Assembly: GCF_965228935.1 (NCBI RefSeq)
Contig: NZ_OZ245846.1
Span: forward strand, 3,100,001-3,164,000
Source: Ulvibacterium sp965228935
GTDB lineage: Bacteria > Bacteroidota > Bacteroidia > Flavobacteriales > Flavobacteriaceae
Reading direction: 5' to 3'
Length of the DNA: 64,000 nucleotides
Shown here: piece by piece, positions 26,495 through 34,500 of the stretch
Position numbering within the stretch: the stretch's first letter is position 1
Layout: every line of letters starts with the position of its first letter
The notes under the pieces: generated by a model
What the model was told of the DNA's origin: nothing
Database searches by the model: none
The model's input: the letters and a program-made list of their open reading frames with translations, nothing else
Made by a program: the position numbers and the translations under genes

Positions 26495-27265
26495 ACCCCG
26501 ACTACCGGCTACCAGGAACTGGACGAGAACGAATCCTTTAGCTATGGGTATTACGGGCCAAACGACTCTTCAATATCCTACGAATTAAAGGATGAGCATG
26601 GGAATAAAGCCGTCACGACCGACTCAAAGAAAGCCGAGGCTTACATTTTGGCAAATGGGGTCTCCAAGGATTTTGAGGTGAATGGTAAAAAAGTTAGCTC
26701 TGATAGTTCATGTGATGAATGTCCTATACCTGAAACGGAAGTGTTACTTCAAGCTCAATTGGACGGTATTACTATATACTCAGGTGACGGAAATGGTAAT
26801 TATAAATATTATTTTCCAGACGGTTCTACTGAGGTAACCACAACAAGTCCAATGCAGAAAGTAATGCAGGATTTGACAGGATTGTTTTTGATTACTGAAA
26901 TTGGTCACCTGTTAAAATTGTTAAAGGTCGCCTCATTCTCTGATGAAGCAGTGAGGGGATTTGCTAACTTTGATGAACTCAAGAAAGCATGGGGTCCAGC
27001 TGGTGAAGGTCAGGCACGGCATCATATAGTTGAACAGCACGCCGATAACATTGCAAAATTTGGTGGCGAAGCAATTCACAACTCAAAAAATGTAATCAAG
27101 TTGCCTCATGGTAAAGGAAGTATTCATGCAAAAGTTACGGGACATTATAATTCGAATATACCCGGTACATCAGTTCGCGTAAGAGACTATGTAAAAAAGC
27201 TACCTTTTGATGAACAGTATAAATATGGAATAGAAGTATTAAAACGTTTTGGATGGAAACTATAG
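26399..27265 (+). CDS. Orphan RHS core plus HNH-type nuclease tip
   Basis: The frame is open from 26330 and its first ATG is the internal methionine of the core (RWMNIDPL), so it lacks signal peptide and shell and is probably not secreted as it stands. After the core comes a tip of about 255 residues ending in a histidine-rich nuclease motif: ARHHIVEQHADNIAKFGG, IHNSKNVIKLP, then SIHAKVTGHYN. The HH, N and H pattern is that of HNH/SHH-type (His-Me finger) toxins of polymorphic toxin systems. A DUF2019-like immunity gene overlaps its end by 13 bases. It is best read as a silent, recombinable toxin tip. Confidence 0.78.
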   Translation: MNIDPLADQMRRHSPYNYAFDNPIYFIDPDGMTPTTGYQELDENESFSYGYYGPNDSSISYELKDEHGNKAVTTDSKKAEAYILANGVSKDFEVNGKKVSSDSSCDECPIPETEVLLQAQLDGITIYSGDGNGNYKYYFPDGSTEVTTTSPMQKVMQDLTGLFLITEIGHLLKLLKVASFSDEAVRGFANFDELKKAWGPAGEGQARHHIVEQHADNIAKFGGEAIHNSKNVIKLPHGKGSIHAKVTGHYNSNIPGTSVRVRDYVKKLPFDEQYKYGIEVLKRFGWKL

Positions 27266-27603
27266 AATCACAGGATAGCATTTTAGAAAATTTCGCACAT
27301 TATGCTATTGAACATGGTATAGCGATAGGTGATGGAAATCATAAGAAAGCTAACAAAATGCATAAATTCTTAACAAATATTTACATAAAAGCGAATGAAA
27401 ATAGTCGCTCTGCCTATTTCTTGGATTATTTAGATCATGTTAATGAAAACGTGAGACTTTGGGCGGCAATTTTTTCCTTAAAGATCGATGCCAAAGCAGC
27501 TGAGAGTTCCCTGAATAATCTGTCTAAATTATCCACTATTACTGGTCTTACGGCACAAACAACATTGTCAATGTGGAAAGATGGGAAATTAGATTTGATT
27601 TGA
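27253..27603 (+). CDS. DUF2019-like immunity protein
   Basis: A 116-residue helical protein. The pattern FAHYAIEHGIAIGDGNHKKANK, followed by LDHVNENVRLWAAIFSL and a final TTLSMWKDGKLDL, matches DUF2019 proteins, which are HEAT-like helical bundles found as immunity genes next to nuclease toxins. Its start lies inside the end of the HNH tip (13-base overlap), so the pair is translationally coupled and cognate by position. Keeping it expressed would protect the cell from kin that still fire the HNH tip. Confidence 0.7.
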   Translation: METIESQDSILENFAHYAIEHGIAIGDGNHKKANKMHKFLTNIYIKANENSRSAYFLDYLDHVNENVRLWAAIFSLKIDAKAAESSLNNLSKLSTITGLTAQTTLSMWKDGKLDLI

Positions 27604-27743
27604 CCAACTTATCGATGTACAATATTGGGGGGCTTTGGTAAGGTTCTAAATAGGAGCTTTTGCTAACGCTGATTTTCGCCTTTTTCATTACCAAATATTA
27701 TATAGGAAAGCAAGAGGCCTCCGATAAGCGGCCTCTTGTTACA
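27604..27743 (+). repeat. Cassette boundary repeat, copy 1
   Basis: Following the immunity gene is a segment with GGTAAGGTTCTAAATAGGAG, CTTTTGCTAACGCTGATTTT and, farther on, a hairpin (27711-27738: CAAGAGGCC, 10-base loop, GGCCTCTTG). Related segments follow the immunity genes at 29909 and 30962. The hairpin probably terminates transcription. Confidence 0.65.
27711..27738 (+). terminator. Hairpin in boundary repeat 1
   Basis: A 9-bp perfect stem, CAAGAGGCC with GGCCTCTTG, and loop TCCGATAAGC. It could terminate transcription from both sides: the immunity gene on the plus strand and the antisense tail remnant on the minus strand. Confidence 0.65.
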
Positions 27744-27866
27744 TTATGGAATTGGAATTTCGCTTGGTACTTTAGTATTTGGGTTTTTCTTTTGCCAGTT
27801 ATTTCTAATAGGTGCTGGACCATATTTACCGGCATGAGTTGTAAATGTTGAAATAGGGATTCTTTG
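27744..27866 (-). pseudogene. Antisense toxin-tail remnant, copy 1
   Basis: Read on the minus strand this stretch gives ISTFTTHAGKYGPAPIRNNW, QKKNPNTKVPSEIPIP and a stop, which looks like the end of a real protein. A second copy of its last 18 codons lies at 30016-30072 and a decayed one at 31084-31200. The proline-rich ending is typical of RHS toxin tips. It runs against the orientation of every other gene in the island, which suggests a past inversion. Upstream on its strand the frame simply runs antisense through the RHS core. Confidence 0.55.
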
Positions 27867-27881
27867 AAATTCTAATTTAAG

Positions 27882-28058
27882 GGCAACGAGCGACAGGAGG
27901 ACCTGGATCTCAACTGGTATGACGTTACGGCTAGAAACTATGACCCGGCCCTGGGTAGGTGGATGAACATAGACCCCTTGGCCGATCAGATGCGGAGGCA
28001 TTCACCATATAACTATGCGTTTGACAATCCGATCTATTTTATAGACCCGGACGGGATG
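27882..28058 (+). repeat. 177-bp RHS core segment, orphan copy 2
   Basis: Intact through GNERQ to IDPDGM, with a TAA stop (27873-27875) just before it inside the shared leader TTCTTTGAAATTCTAATTTA. Sequence is slightly diverged from orphan copy 1 at synonymous positions. Confidence 0.85.
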
Positions 28059-28850
28059 GCACCTTATGCGAGCAATGGGTATCAGGATCTCGATTACGAA
28101 GAGGCCCGTGCGCAAGGTATTAGCAGTTCCAATAGTACGGTCAATATCAACCATACGGATTCCAGTGGAAATACTATTAAGGTCTCCATGACGACTTCGG
28201 ACTTTAACGAGGTGAAAATGGGAGACGGTGGAAGTGGAAACGGGGATTGCTGTGATCAAGAAAGAAGAGGCTCTGGTGATAGGGCCAGGAAAAGGAGTTG
28301 GGAAAGAAATTGGGAAAGAGACCAAGGTGAAGCCTACGCCGCTTATTTTCGGATTCAAGCTGAGGAAGTGCAATCAAGAATTGACGCAATGAATTCTGTT
28401 CAGGCTAATGATGATGAGAACTATATAGGTTTGACCTGGAGAACACCAACAGGAATTGCAGCTATTCTATCGGGTACTAGGTTTAACTTCCTAAAACCGG
28501 TTGGTGCTTTGGGATCTGCGAGAGGATCTACTTTGATTTCCACTACCCTAAGTAAGGCTTTTCCAGGACATATTTACAGAAGTGTGCTAGGAAGGAATAC
28601 TGCCACAGAATATTTAGTAAAGAAAACCGGAACAACTGTAATAGGTAGGATAGGAGGTAGATTATTGAGTAGATTTGTACCGGGCCTCGGCTGGGGATTA
28701 ATGGCCTATGACTTTGGCGCGTTTGGCATAAAAGCATGGAATCATTCCGTAGATACTCAGTATGGTGGTAGTCACAGAGCATATATGCAGGCTCTTAACA
28801 GGGTTGCGGAGGGAGATAGAAAAAGAGTAGGCTCATTTAGGGGGCAGTGA
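27963..28850 (+). CDS. Orphan RHS core plus tip with glycine-rich hydrophobic end
   Basis: Open from 27876, first ATG internal to the core, so it lacks shell and signal peptide. The tip of about 260 residues has an acidic/basic linker (DRARKRSWERNWERDQGE) and a C-terminal part with hydrophobic, glycine-rich segments (TTVIGRIGGRLLSRFVPGLGWGLMAYDFGAFGIKAW). Such segments occur in RHS tips that may act at membranes or need a membrane to fold; no nuclease motif is visible. A DUF1493-like gene follows after 58 bases and is the likely immunity gene. It is a probable silent cassette. Confidence 0.65.
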   Translation: MNIDPLADQMRRHSPYNYAFDNPIYFIDPDGMAPYASNGYQDLDYEEARAQGISSSNSTVNINHTDSSGNTIKVSMTTSDFNEVKMGDGGSGNGDCCDQERRGSGDRARKRSWERNWERDQGEAYAAYFRIQAEEVQSRIDAMNSVQANDDENYIGLTWRTPTGIAAILSGTRFNFLKPVGALGSARGSTLISTTLSKAFPGHIYRSVLGRNTATEYLVKKTGTTVIGRIGGRLLSRFVPGLGWGLMAYDFGAFGIKAWNHSVDTQYGGSHRAYMQALNRVAEGDRKRVGSFRGQ

Positions 28851-28908
28851 TTTTAAATATGTTTTAACTACTTAATAAAGCTAGTAGAATAAAATTAAAA
28901 TAATTATA

Positions 28909-29223
28909 ATGATACAGATGAAGAAGGAAATTAGTATTTTTTCGGAATTGAGACAATTTATTATAAATGAAAGATGGGAATACGATTTTGAATTGAAAAT
29001 GGATACATCGCTGCAAGAAGATTTGGGCATTTATGGAGATGATGCCTCAGAAATTTTGCAGAAGTTTTGTCAAAGGTTTAATGTTGAGTATTCAGATTTT
29101 CTTTTCGATGATTATTTTCGACCTGATTCTGATTGGACGGACGTTTTTAGAAAGAAAAGGACATATAAAGGGTTAACTTTAGGTGATCTGGTAAATGCCA
29201 TTAAGCTTGGGAAATTGGCATAA
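28909..29223 (+). CDS. DUF1493-like protein, probable immunity protein
   Basis: A 104-residue acidic protein. The pattern LQEDLGIYGDDASEILQKFCQRF, then VEYSDFLFDDYFRPD and LTLGDLVNAIKLGK, matches DUF1493 proteins, which resemble acyl carrier-like bundles and often accompany RHS tips. The aspartate pair in GDD is present, but I see no serine in the place used for a phosphopantetheine arm. It is cognate by position to the hydrophobic tip upstream. An alternative start three codons later (MKKE) is equally plausible. Confidence 0.7.
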   Translation: MIQMKKEISIFSELRQFIINERWEYDFELKMDTSLQEDLGIYGDDASEILQKFCQRFNVEYSDFLFDDYFRPDSDWTDVFRKKRTYKGLTLGDLVNAIKLGKLA

Positions 29224-29298
29224 GTAAAAAGTATTTGCTAAATCATTGTAAATCGACCTTAAGAGTATTTTGCCTTCAACGTCTTAGTTAAGAACCGC

Positions 29299-29328
29299 AA
29301 GAACCACGGCAGTATTGTCGTGGTTCTT
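29299..29328 (+). terminator. 13-bp hairpin after the DUF1493-like gene
   Basis: AAGAACCACGGCA, loop GTAT, TGTCGTGGTTCTT, with one G:U pair. It has the same stem plan and loop length as the hairpin at 26232-26259, including the preceding A-rich stretch, so both probably descend from the same cassette end. Confidence 0.7.
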
Positions 29329-29360
29329 TGTAAAAATAAGGTAATAGGCTCTATTTAAGA

Positions 29361-29463
29361 TAGTTCTTTGAAATCAAAGTATAGGGAGATAATGATATAT
29401 AGCCTAATTGTAATGTATGGAAATCTTCCGCCAGGAAATAAAATTTTTGGATCATATAACTAA
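29361..29463 (+). pseudogene. Toxin ghost before the immunity gene at 29466
   Basis: The shared cassette leader (ATAGTTCTTTGAAAT) is followed by a short frame ending MYGNLPPGNKIFGSYN and a stop 2 bases before the next immunity ATG. The core and almost the whole tip are missing. The protein-like ending in the place of a toxin C-terminus suggests a deleted cassette whose immunity gene has been kept. Confidence 0.45.
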
Positions 29464-29465
29464 TT

Positions 29466-29909
29466 ATGGATTTTGGATTTGGTATATATGCTTCGAGGGA
29501 AGTGGACTCCAAGGTGATAAATGAACTGTCATCAGAACTACAGGAATATTTTTTGAACAAAAATTTTGGTCAGGGAGTCCTTGATATTTCGATTGGAATT
29601 ATTTGTGTGAGTAAAGATTTCGAACCCTTTTTTCGTCCTAGAAATCCTAAGTATACGAAAGGTAAAAAGGAAGAGGAACGGGACGGTATTACTATTGTTT
29701 TTGAAAAAATACTGGAATATGATTGTAAAATAGACTTTGATTTGTACCAAAAAAACAGCGAATTGGAGAGAAAAAGTCTAATAGCAAATTCTGTTTCAAA
29801 AGCTAGCAGGGAGACTTTCCAAAAGTTGAAAATAAAAGATTTTGATGAAATGGCTTATATGGAGTCTCTAGAAAATTATTTTACCGAAAAGGAATATTTA
29901 AACTTGTAG
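29466..29909 (+). CDS. Orphan immunity protein, possibly Imm44-like
   Basis: A 147-residue soluble protein: FGFGIYASREVDSKVINELSSEL at the start, a strand with ISIGIICVSKDFEPFF, an RPRNPKY-lysine cluster, a strand ITIVFEKILEYDCKIDFDLY and a helical end with IKDFDEMAYMESLENYF. This strand-helix plan and the final DFD-containing helix are reminiscent of Imm44-type immunity proteins, though I hold that name loosely. It lies behind a toxin ghost without a complete partner, so it may protect against neighbours that carry the lost toxin. Confidence 0.55.
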   Translation: MDFGFGIYASREVDSKVINELSSELQEYFLNKNFGQGVLDISIGIICVSKDFEPFFRPRNPKYTKGKKEEERDGITIVFEKILEYDCKIDFDLYQKNSELERKSLIANSVSKASRETFQKLKIKDFDEMAYMESLENYFTEKEYLNL

Positions 29910-29919
29910 ATGATGCAAG

Positions 29920-30015
29920 GTAATATGGTTTAAATAACCACTTTTACGAGTACTGATTATAACCAAATAATATGTAGGAAAGCGAGAGGCCGCCGATAAG
30001 CGGCCTCTTGTTGTG
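29920..30015 (+). repeat. Cassette boundary repeat, copy 2
   Basis: Contains GGTAATATGGTTTAAATAACC, CACTTTTACGAGTACTGATT, ATAATATGTAGGAAAGCGAG and the hairpin at 29983-30010. It matches copy 1 in order and spacing. Confidence 0.65.
29983..30010 (+). terminator. Hairpin in boundary repeat 2
   Basis: AGAGGCCGC, loop CGATAA, GCGGCCTCT, extended by one G:U and one C:G pair. Same sequence family as 27711-27738. Compared with copy 1, one changed loop/stem base lengthens the stem and shortens the loop. Confidence 0.65.
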
Positions 30016-30072
30016 TTATGGAATTGGAATTTCGCTAGGTACTTTAGTATTTGGGGTTTTCCCTGATGGCCA
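30016..30072 (-). pseudogene. Antisense toxin-tail remnant, copy 2
   Basis: On the minus strand it reads WPSGKTPNTKVPSEIPIP and stop, matching the last part of the remnant at 27744-27866 in amino acids and nearly base for base. Upstream homology stops at the tryptophan, so only about 57 bases remain. Confidence 0.55.
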
Positions 30073-30095
30073 AGTATTTAAAAATTATATGTTAT

Positions 30096-30263
30096 ATGGA
30101 ATTGCATCATAGATTTGTTCCACATAGAGCAAAAATGGGCTCCCAACCGGTTAAAACATAATAGTGTAAATTGCAACCTCTAAAATCTTTAAATCATGGT
30201 TTGGTTGATCCTTATAGATATAGATTTTTTCCAGGATGGATGAAGAAAAAATATCCAAATTAA
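30096..30263 (+). pseudogene. Nuclease toxin ghost with two in-frame stops
   Basis: The frame reads MELHHRFVPHRAKMGSQPVKT, then two adjacent stops (TAA TAG), then CKLQPLKSLNHGLVDPYRYR and FFPGWMKKKYPN with a terminal stop. The HHRF and the later NHGLVDPYRYRFFP look like the histidine motifs and end of a nuclease toxin tip. No core or shell precedes it. It ends 9 bases before the next gene, exactly where a toxin should end relative to its immunity gene. The stops show it is dead as a continuous reading frame. Confidence 0.6.
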
Positions 30264-30272
30264 ATAATCTGT

Positions 30273-30962
30273 ATGTTCAATTTTTTTAATAAAAAGATTC
30301 CTAAAGAGTCATATGTCAATGAACGGGATTTATCTAATTTGTCAGTTGCCATTAAGGTTTTGCCTCCTAAATATGGCTATTTGGCAAAACAACTTACCAA
30401 GAAGCTTATGGTAATAAGAAGACCAAATGTTTCTCTTGGGGAAAACTGGGTTTCATTTGATTTGGACGAAGCACATCTGAAGAAGTTTGAAAACAACCGG
30501 ATTTCCAATTCAATGGAAATAAAAGGTATTCTAATAAAAAGCCAATCTGGCAAGGAATTTAAATTGGATTTATTTATTATCCCTGGTGGAATTTTAGGGG
30601 CTTATAAAATTGAACCAAAAATAGATATTAGGGATGAAAAATTTGTTTCGGCCAATTCAGAAAACATAAAGGAAACATCGTTGTCGAACGAAACCTTAGA
30701 TTTTTTTCGAAGTAAAATTAATTCTGAAGTTACGGAAAGGGTTATTGAATTTTTGGAAATGAGCGATATTTTTTTAATCGAAGAATTCGATAGGAAATTA
30801 GTCGCACTAAAATCTGATAAGAATGGAAATTACATATGTTGTGATGATTCACTTGATGTTTTTATTATAGAACATGACCCTCTTCAAATAAGGGATACTG
30901 ATTTAAATTTAAGCGATATTAGTCATGATGATAAGTTAATCGAACTATTTAGGGATTTCTAA
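30273..30962 (+). CDS. Orphan immunity protein candidate
   Basis: A 229-residue soluble protein with no recognised domain: a lysine-rich start, strands with KGILIKSQSGKEFKLDLFII, a helical stretch LDFFRSKINSEVTERVIEFL, and an acidic end with DDSLDVFIIEHDPLQ. It follows a dead nuclease tip by 9 bases and is followed by a boundary repeat, so by position it is the immunity gene of that lost toxin. It remains intact while the toxin is broken, the pattern expected if it still protects against relatives. Confidence 0.55.
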   Translation: MFNFFNKKIPKESYVNERDLSNLSVAIKVLPPKYGYLAKQLTKKLMVIRRPNVSLGENWVSFDLDEAHLKKFENNRISNSMEIKGILIKSQSGKEFKLDLFIIPGGILGAYKIEPKIDIRDEKFVSANSENIKETSLSNETLDFFRSKINSEVTERVIEFLEMSDIFLIEEFDRKLVALKSDKNGNYICCDDSLDVFIIEHDPLQIRDTDLNLSDISHDDKLIELFRDF

Positions 30963-31083
30963 GGTAATGTTCCAAACTGGCACTTTTACCGGATCAGATT
31001 CTTAAGTTTATAATTATCAAGAATATAGAAATACCAAGAGGCCGCTGATAGGTAGCCTCTTGGTATTTGCTAGGAATTGGAAT
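30963..31083 (+). repeat. Cassette boundary repeat, copy 3
   Basis: Contains GGTAATGTTCCAAACTGG, CACTTTTACCGGATCAGATT and the long hairpin at 31030-31067, followed by GGAATTGGAATTTAGC. Same order of parts as copies 1 and 2. Confidence 0.65.
31030..31067 (+). terminator. 13-bp hairpin in boundary repeat 3
   Basis: AATACCAAGAGGC, 12-base loop, GCCTCTTGGTATT. The stem core AAGAGGC/GCCTCTT is shared with the other two boundary hairpins; the flanks have been extended by compensating bases, which suggests the hairpin itself is maintained. Confidence 0.7.
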
Positions 31084-31200
31084 TTAGCGTAGCATCCTTA
31101 TAAAGGCCGTTTGCTTTCTCTTGGTGTTCCAAATTGGTGCTTGGTTATTTTTGTAGGTATGATTTGTAACTTGTGTAATAAGGATTCTTGTATAAAAAAA
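31084..31200 (-). pseudogene. Antisense toxin-tail remnant, copy 3 (decayed)
   Basis: On the minus strand it reads ILITQVTNHTYKNNQAPIWN, TKRKQTAFIRMLR and stop. This aligns with the remnant at 27744 (ISTFTTHAGKYGPAPIRNNW) at the T-x-H, K and APIxN positions, then leaves the frame; the DNA of the end (AAATTCCAATTCC) is still alike. It has probably suffered a small insertion or deletion. Confidence 0.45.
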
Positions 31201-31565
31201 GGTAAACGGCAGGGTGTTCAACGTTATTTCTGTCAAGCAAAAGAAACGAATATTCCATATTTTAGGACCACACGGGCTCAAAACTATTGACGCTGCTTCC
31301 ACTTGATATCCCAGGCGACTCCGATGTACATCCAACCAATACCTAAGGAATACAATACACCGTTTTCCACTACATAAGATTAGGGATAGGACAGGAATAT
31401 CAACGTATTGTAAAATTAGTACCTGTATAGAGTTTTGGCTTCATCCAATTTCCGAAACCTTCCATCGAAATCCCATGCCTTTCATCTAAAAACAGTACCT
31501 TTTGTAGTATTTTACCCACCATTTTCGTACTTTTAAGACAATATAGTACTTAAACCAACCCTACC
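31201..31565 (+). other. Gene-free spacer before the T9SS type B protein gene
   Basis: About 365 bases without a convincing gene. It probably contains the promoter of the following gene. Two ACC half-sites at 31497 and 31518 have the 21-base periodicity of the LytTR-like sites described elsewhere in the window, but only the first three bases agree and no -7 element sits at the right distance. Confidence 0.35.
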
Positions 31566-34500
31566 TTGAAAAACGTATTCCCCCTAGTTTTTTCCCTGGT
31601 CCTTTCGTTTACCGTATATGCCCAGCAAGAGGCGGCCATCTGGTATTTTGGACGGAATGCGGGCCTTGACTTTAGGAGCGGTGTTCCCGTAGCCCTTACG
31701 GACGGGGCAGTGGATACCGAAGAGGGTTGTGCCACCATCTCCGATTTCAACGGCAACCTGTTGTTCTATACGGACGGAAGTACCGTTTGGGACCGTAACC
31801 ACGATCCCATGCCCAATGGTATTGGATTAAGGGGACATTCTTCGAGCACGCAATCCGGCATCATAGTGCCCTCTCCCGGAAATCCGGACATCTACTATGT
31901 ATTTACCGCACGCTATCAGGCCCAAGGTGGTATCTATTACTCCGAGATAGACATGACATTGAATTCCGGCCTAGGCGACCTAACTGTCAAAAATGTAGCG
32001 TTGGAAGACCCGGCCGCGGAAAAATTAACGGCCGTGGAACATGCCAATGGAAGGGATGTTTGGGTCATTGCACATGATTGGGGCAATGACGCGTTCTTGG
32101 CCTACTTGGTGACCCCGACCGGGGTCAACACCACCCCGGTTAGAAGCAATGTAGGTTTTAATATGAACTACCCGCCATATGGAGATGATATTTTTAAGGC
32201 CAAGGGAGCCATCAAGGCATCCCCGGATGGGAGTAAATTGGCCATATGCCATTCCTTTGTGGGCGTTGAATTGTTGGATTTTAATACGGCGACGGGACGA
32301 GTAAGCAACCCATTTATTTTAATGCAAGACCCGAATCGGGATTACTACTCGGCGGAATTTTCCCCATCCGGGGATATACTTTACATCACCGTGTTACGAG
32401 AAGATCTGTATCAATTTAACTTAAGGGCCGTGGATATTTTGGGCTCTATGGTTACCATAACCTCACCCCGTTATACTGCGGGTGGACTACAGTTGGCCAT
32501 AGATGGTAAGATTTATATGGCCCATTATGGGGATTTAAGTGTAATCCATAACCCCAATGTGGCCGGATTAGGTTGCAATTTTGAGTTCGATGCCATAGAC
32601 TTGGGCGGCAGAAGAGGTGATTTAGGACTCCCTCCTTTTGTGACCTCATTTTTTCATATTGGTTTTACTTTTTCGAATACCTGTTTAGGTGATGTTACGG
32701 ATTTTCAAATCAATAGTTCAGATCCCATAGTATCCATCACCTGGGACTTCGGTGACGGGAACACCTCCACGGTTGAAGATCCTTCCCATACCTATGCGGC
32801 CCCGGGCACCTATACGGTGAACGTCACGGCCACCACGGCCTCCGAGACGAAGACGGAGTCCAAGGAGGTGACGATCTACGGGGTCCCCGTGGCGAACGCC
32901 GTGACGGACTACGAGACCTGCAGCCCGGACCCGGCCTACGGCTTCGACCTCTCCACCAAGGACACGGAGGTATTGGGCGCCCAACCCGCGGCGGACTTTA
33001 CGGTGGCCTATTATCCAAGTCTGGCGGACGCCCAGGGCGGAACGGATCCCCTGCCGACGATCTATACCAACACGGATCCCGTGGAGACCATCTTCGCAAG
33101 GATCTCCAACAACGGCAATACCGCCTGCTACGACATCACAAGTTTCGACCTTATCGTAAAACAGGCCCCTGTACTGCATCCGGTAACGGACTGGACGGTC
33201 TGCGATACGGACACGGACGGGCTCTTTTCCTTCGACCTCTCCACCAGGGACAACGAGATACTGAACGGACAGGATCCTGCTATTTTCTCGGTAAGCTACC
33301 ATACGACCCAATTGGACGCCAACAGTGCCGCAAATCCGATCGGCCCCAACTATACGAACACCGCGACACCGGAGACGGTGTACTTTAGGATAGCGAACAC
33401 CGCCTATCCCGAATGTTACGGAACGGGAAGTTTCCGATTGGAGGTCATCGACCGGGTAACGGCCCACGGACCCGCGGACCTGGACCATTGCGATACCGAC
33501 AACGACGGCGAGGCCGTCTTCGACCTAACGGCGACGGAGGCGGAGATCATCGGGGGCCAGAACCCGGCCGGGCTGGTGCTGAGCTACCACGCAAGCCAGG
33601 CGGACGCGGATACCGGGAGCAATGCCCTGAACGCCGCAAATTATCTGTCCTCCTCCTATCAAAATACCATATATGTTAGGGTTGCAAATGCCTCCGATGC
33701 CAATTGCTACGATACCACCACCTTCCAACTGAACATCTTCGATATGCCCGTACCGCCCGGGGTACCGGACTGGGAGGTCTGCGACAACGACAACGATGGG
33801 CGGTATACCTTCGACCTTGACGAAAGGGCCGACGAAATATTGGCGGGTACCACGGGCACCTCCGTTTCCTTTTACGTGTCCCAAGACGATGCGGACAACA
33901 GCATCAATGCCCTGGGGGGAACCTATCAAAACACGGCCAATCCACAGACCGTTTATTATCGGATGGGGAACACGGACCACCCCGACTGTTACGCTACGGG
34001 CACGTTCCGGTTACGGGTCTTCGACAGCCCTACGGCCCATGTGCCGGAACCCCTTGTCGTCTGCGATACCGACGGGACGGGGATACGTACCCTGGACCTT
34101 TCCGTCAAGGACGCCGAGGTGCTCGGCGGCCAGGATCCCAATAGCTTTACGGTCCTGTATTTCGCCACCCGGGCCGATGCGGACGCCAACGTGAACGCGT
34201 TGCCGAAATCGGCCTATACCAACACAGCTGCGCGGGAGGCCCTCCACGCCCGGATCCAGAACAACGACAATAAAGATTGCCATGATGTAACGAGCTTCGA
34301 GCTCATCATAAACCCACTACCGGAACCACAACTGGAAGAAACTTATGTGATCTGTCCGGACAGCCCCGAGCTTATCCTGGACGGGGGCGATTTCGAGAGC
34401 TGGTCCTGGCGGGACGGGAACGGGACGGAGATCGGTACGGGCCGTAGCCTTGATATTGCGCGACTGGACGATTACACGCTAACAGTCACCGGGATCCAAA

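Noticed and set aside
27660..27851. A 63-codon plus-strand ORF over boundary repeat 1
   Set aside because: It runs through the hairpin and antisense tail remnant, has no homologous frame in the other two boundary repeats, and is better explained by the repeat itself.
31497..31526. LytTR-like site before the 31566 gene
   Set aside because: Two ACC triplets are 21 bases apart, but the half-sites differ otherwise and no -7 element lies at the proper distance.
32718..34283. Long minus-strand ORFs opposite the repeats of the 31566 protein
   Set aside because: They are arginine/glycine/valine-rich shadows of a G+C-rich coding stretch, with no motif or plausible start.
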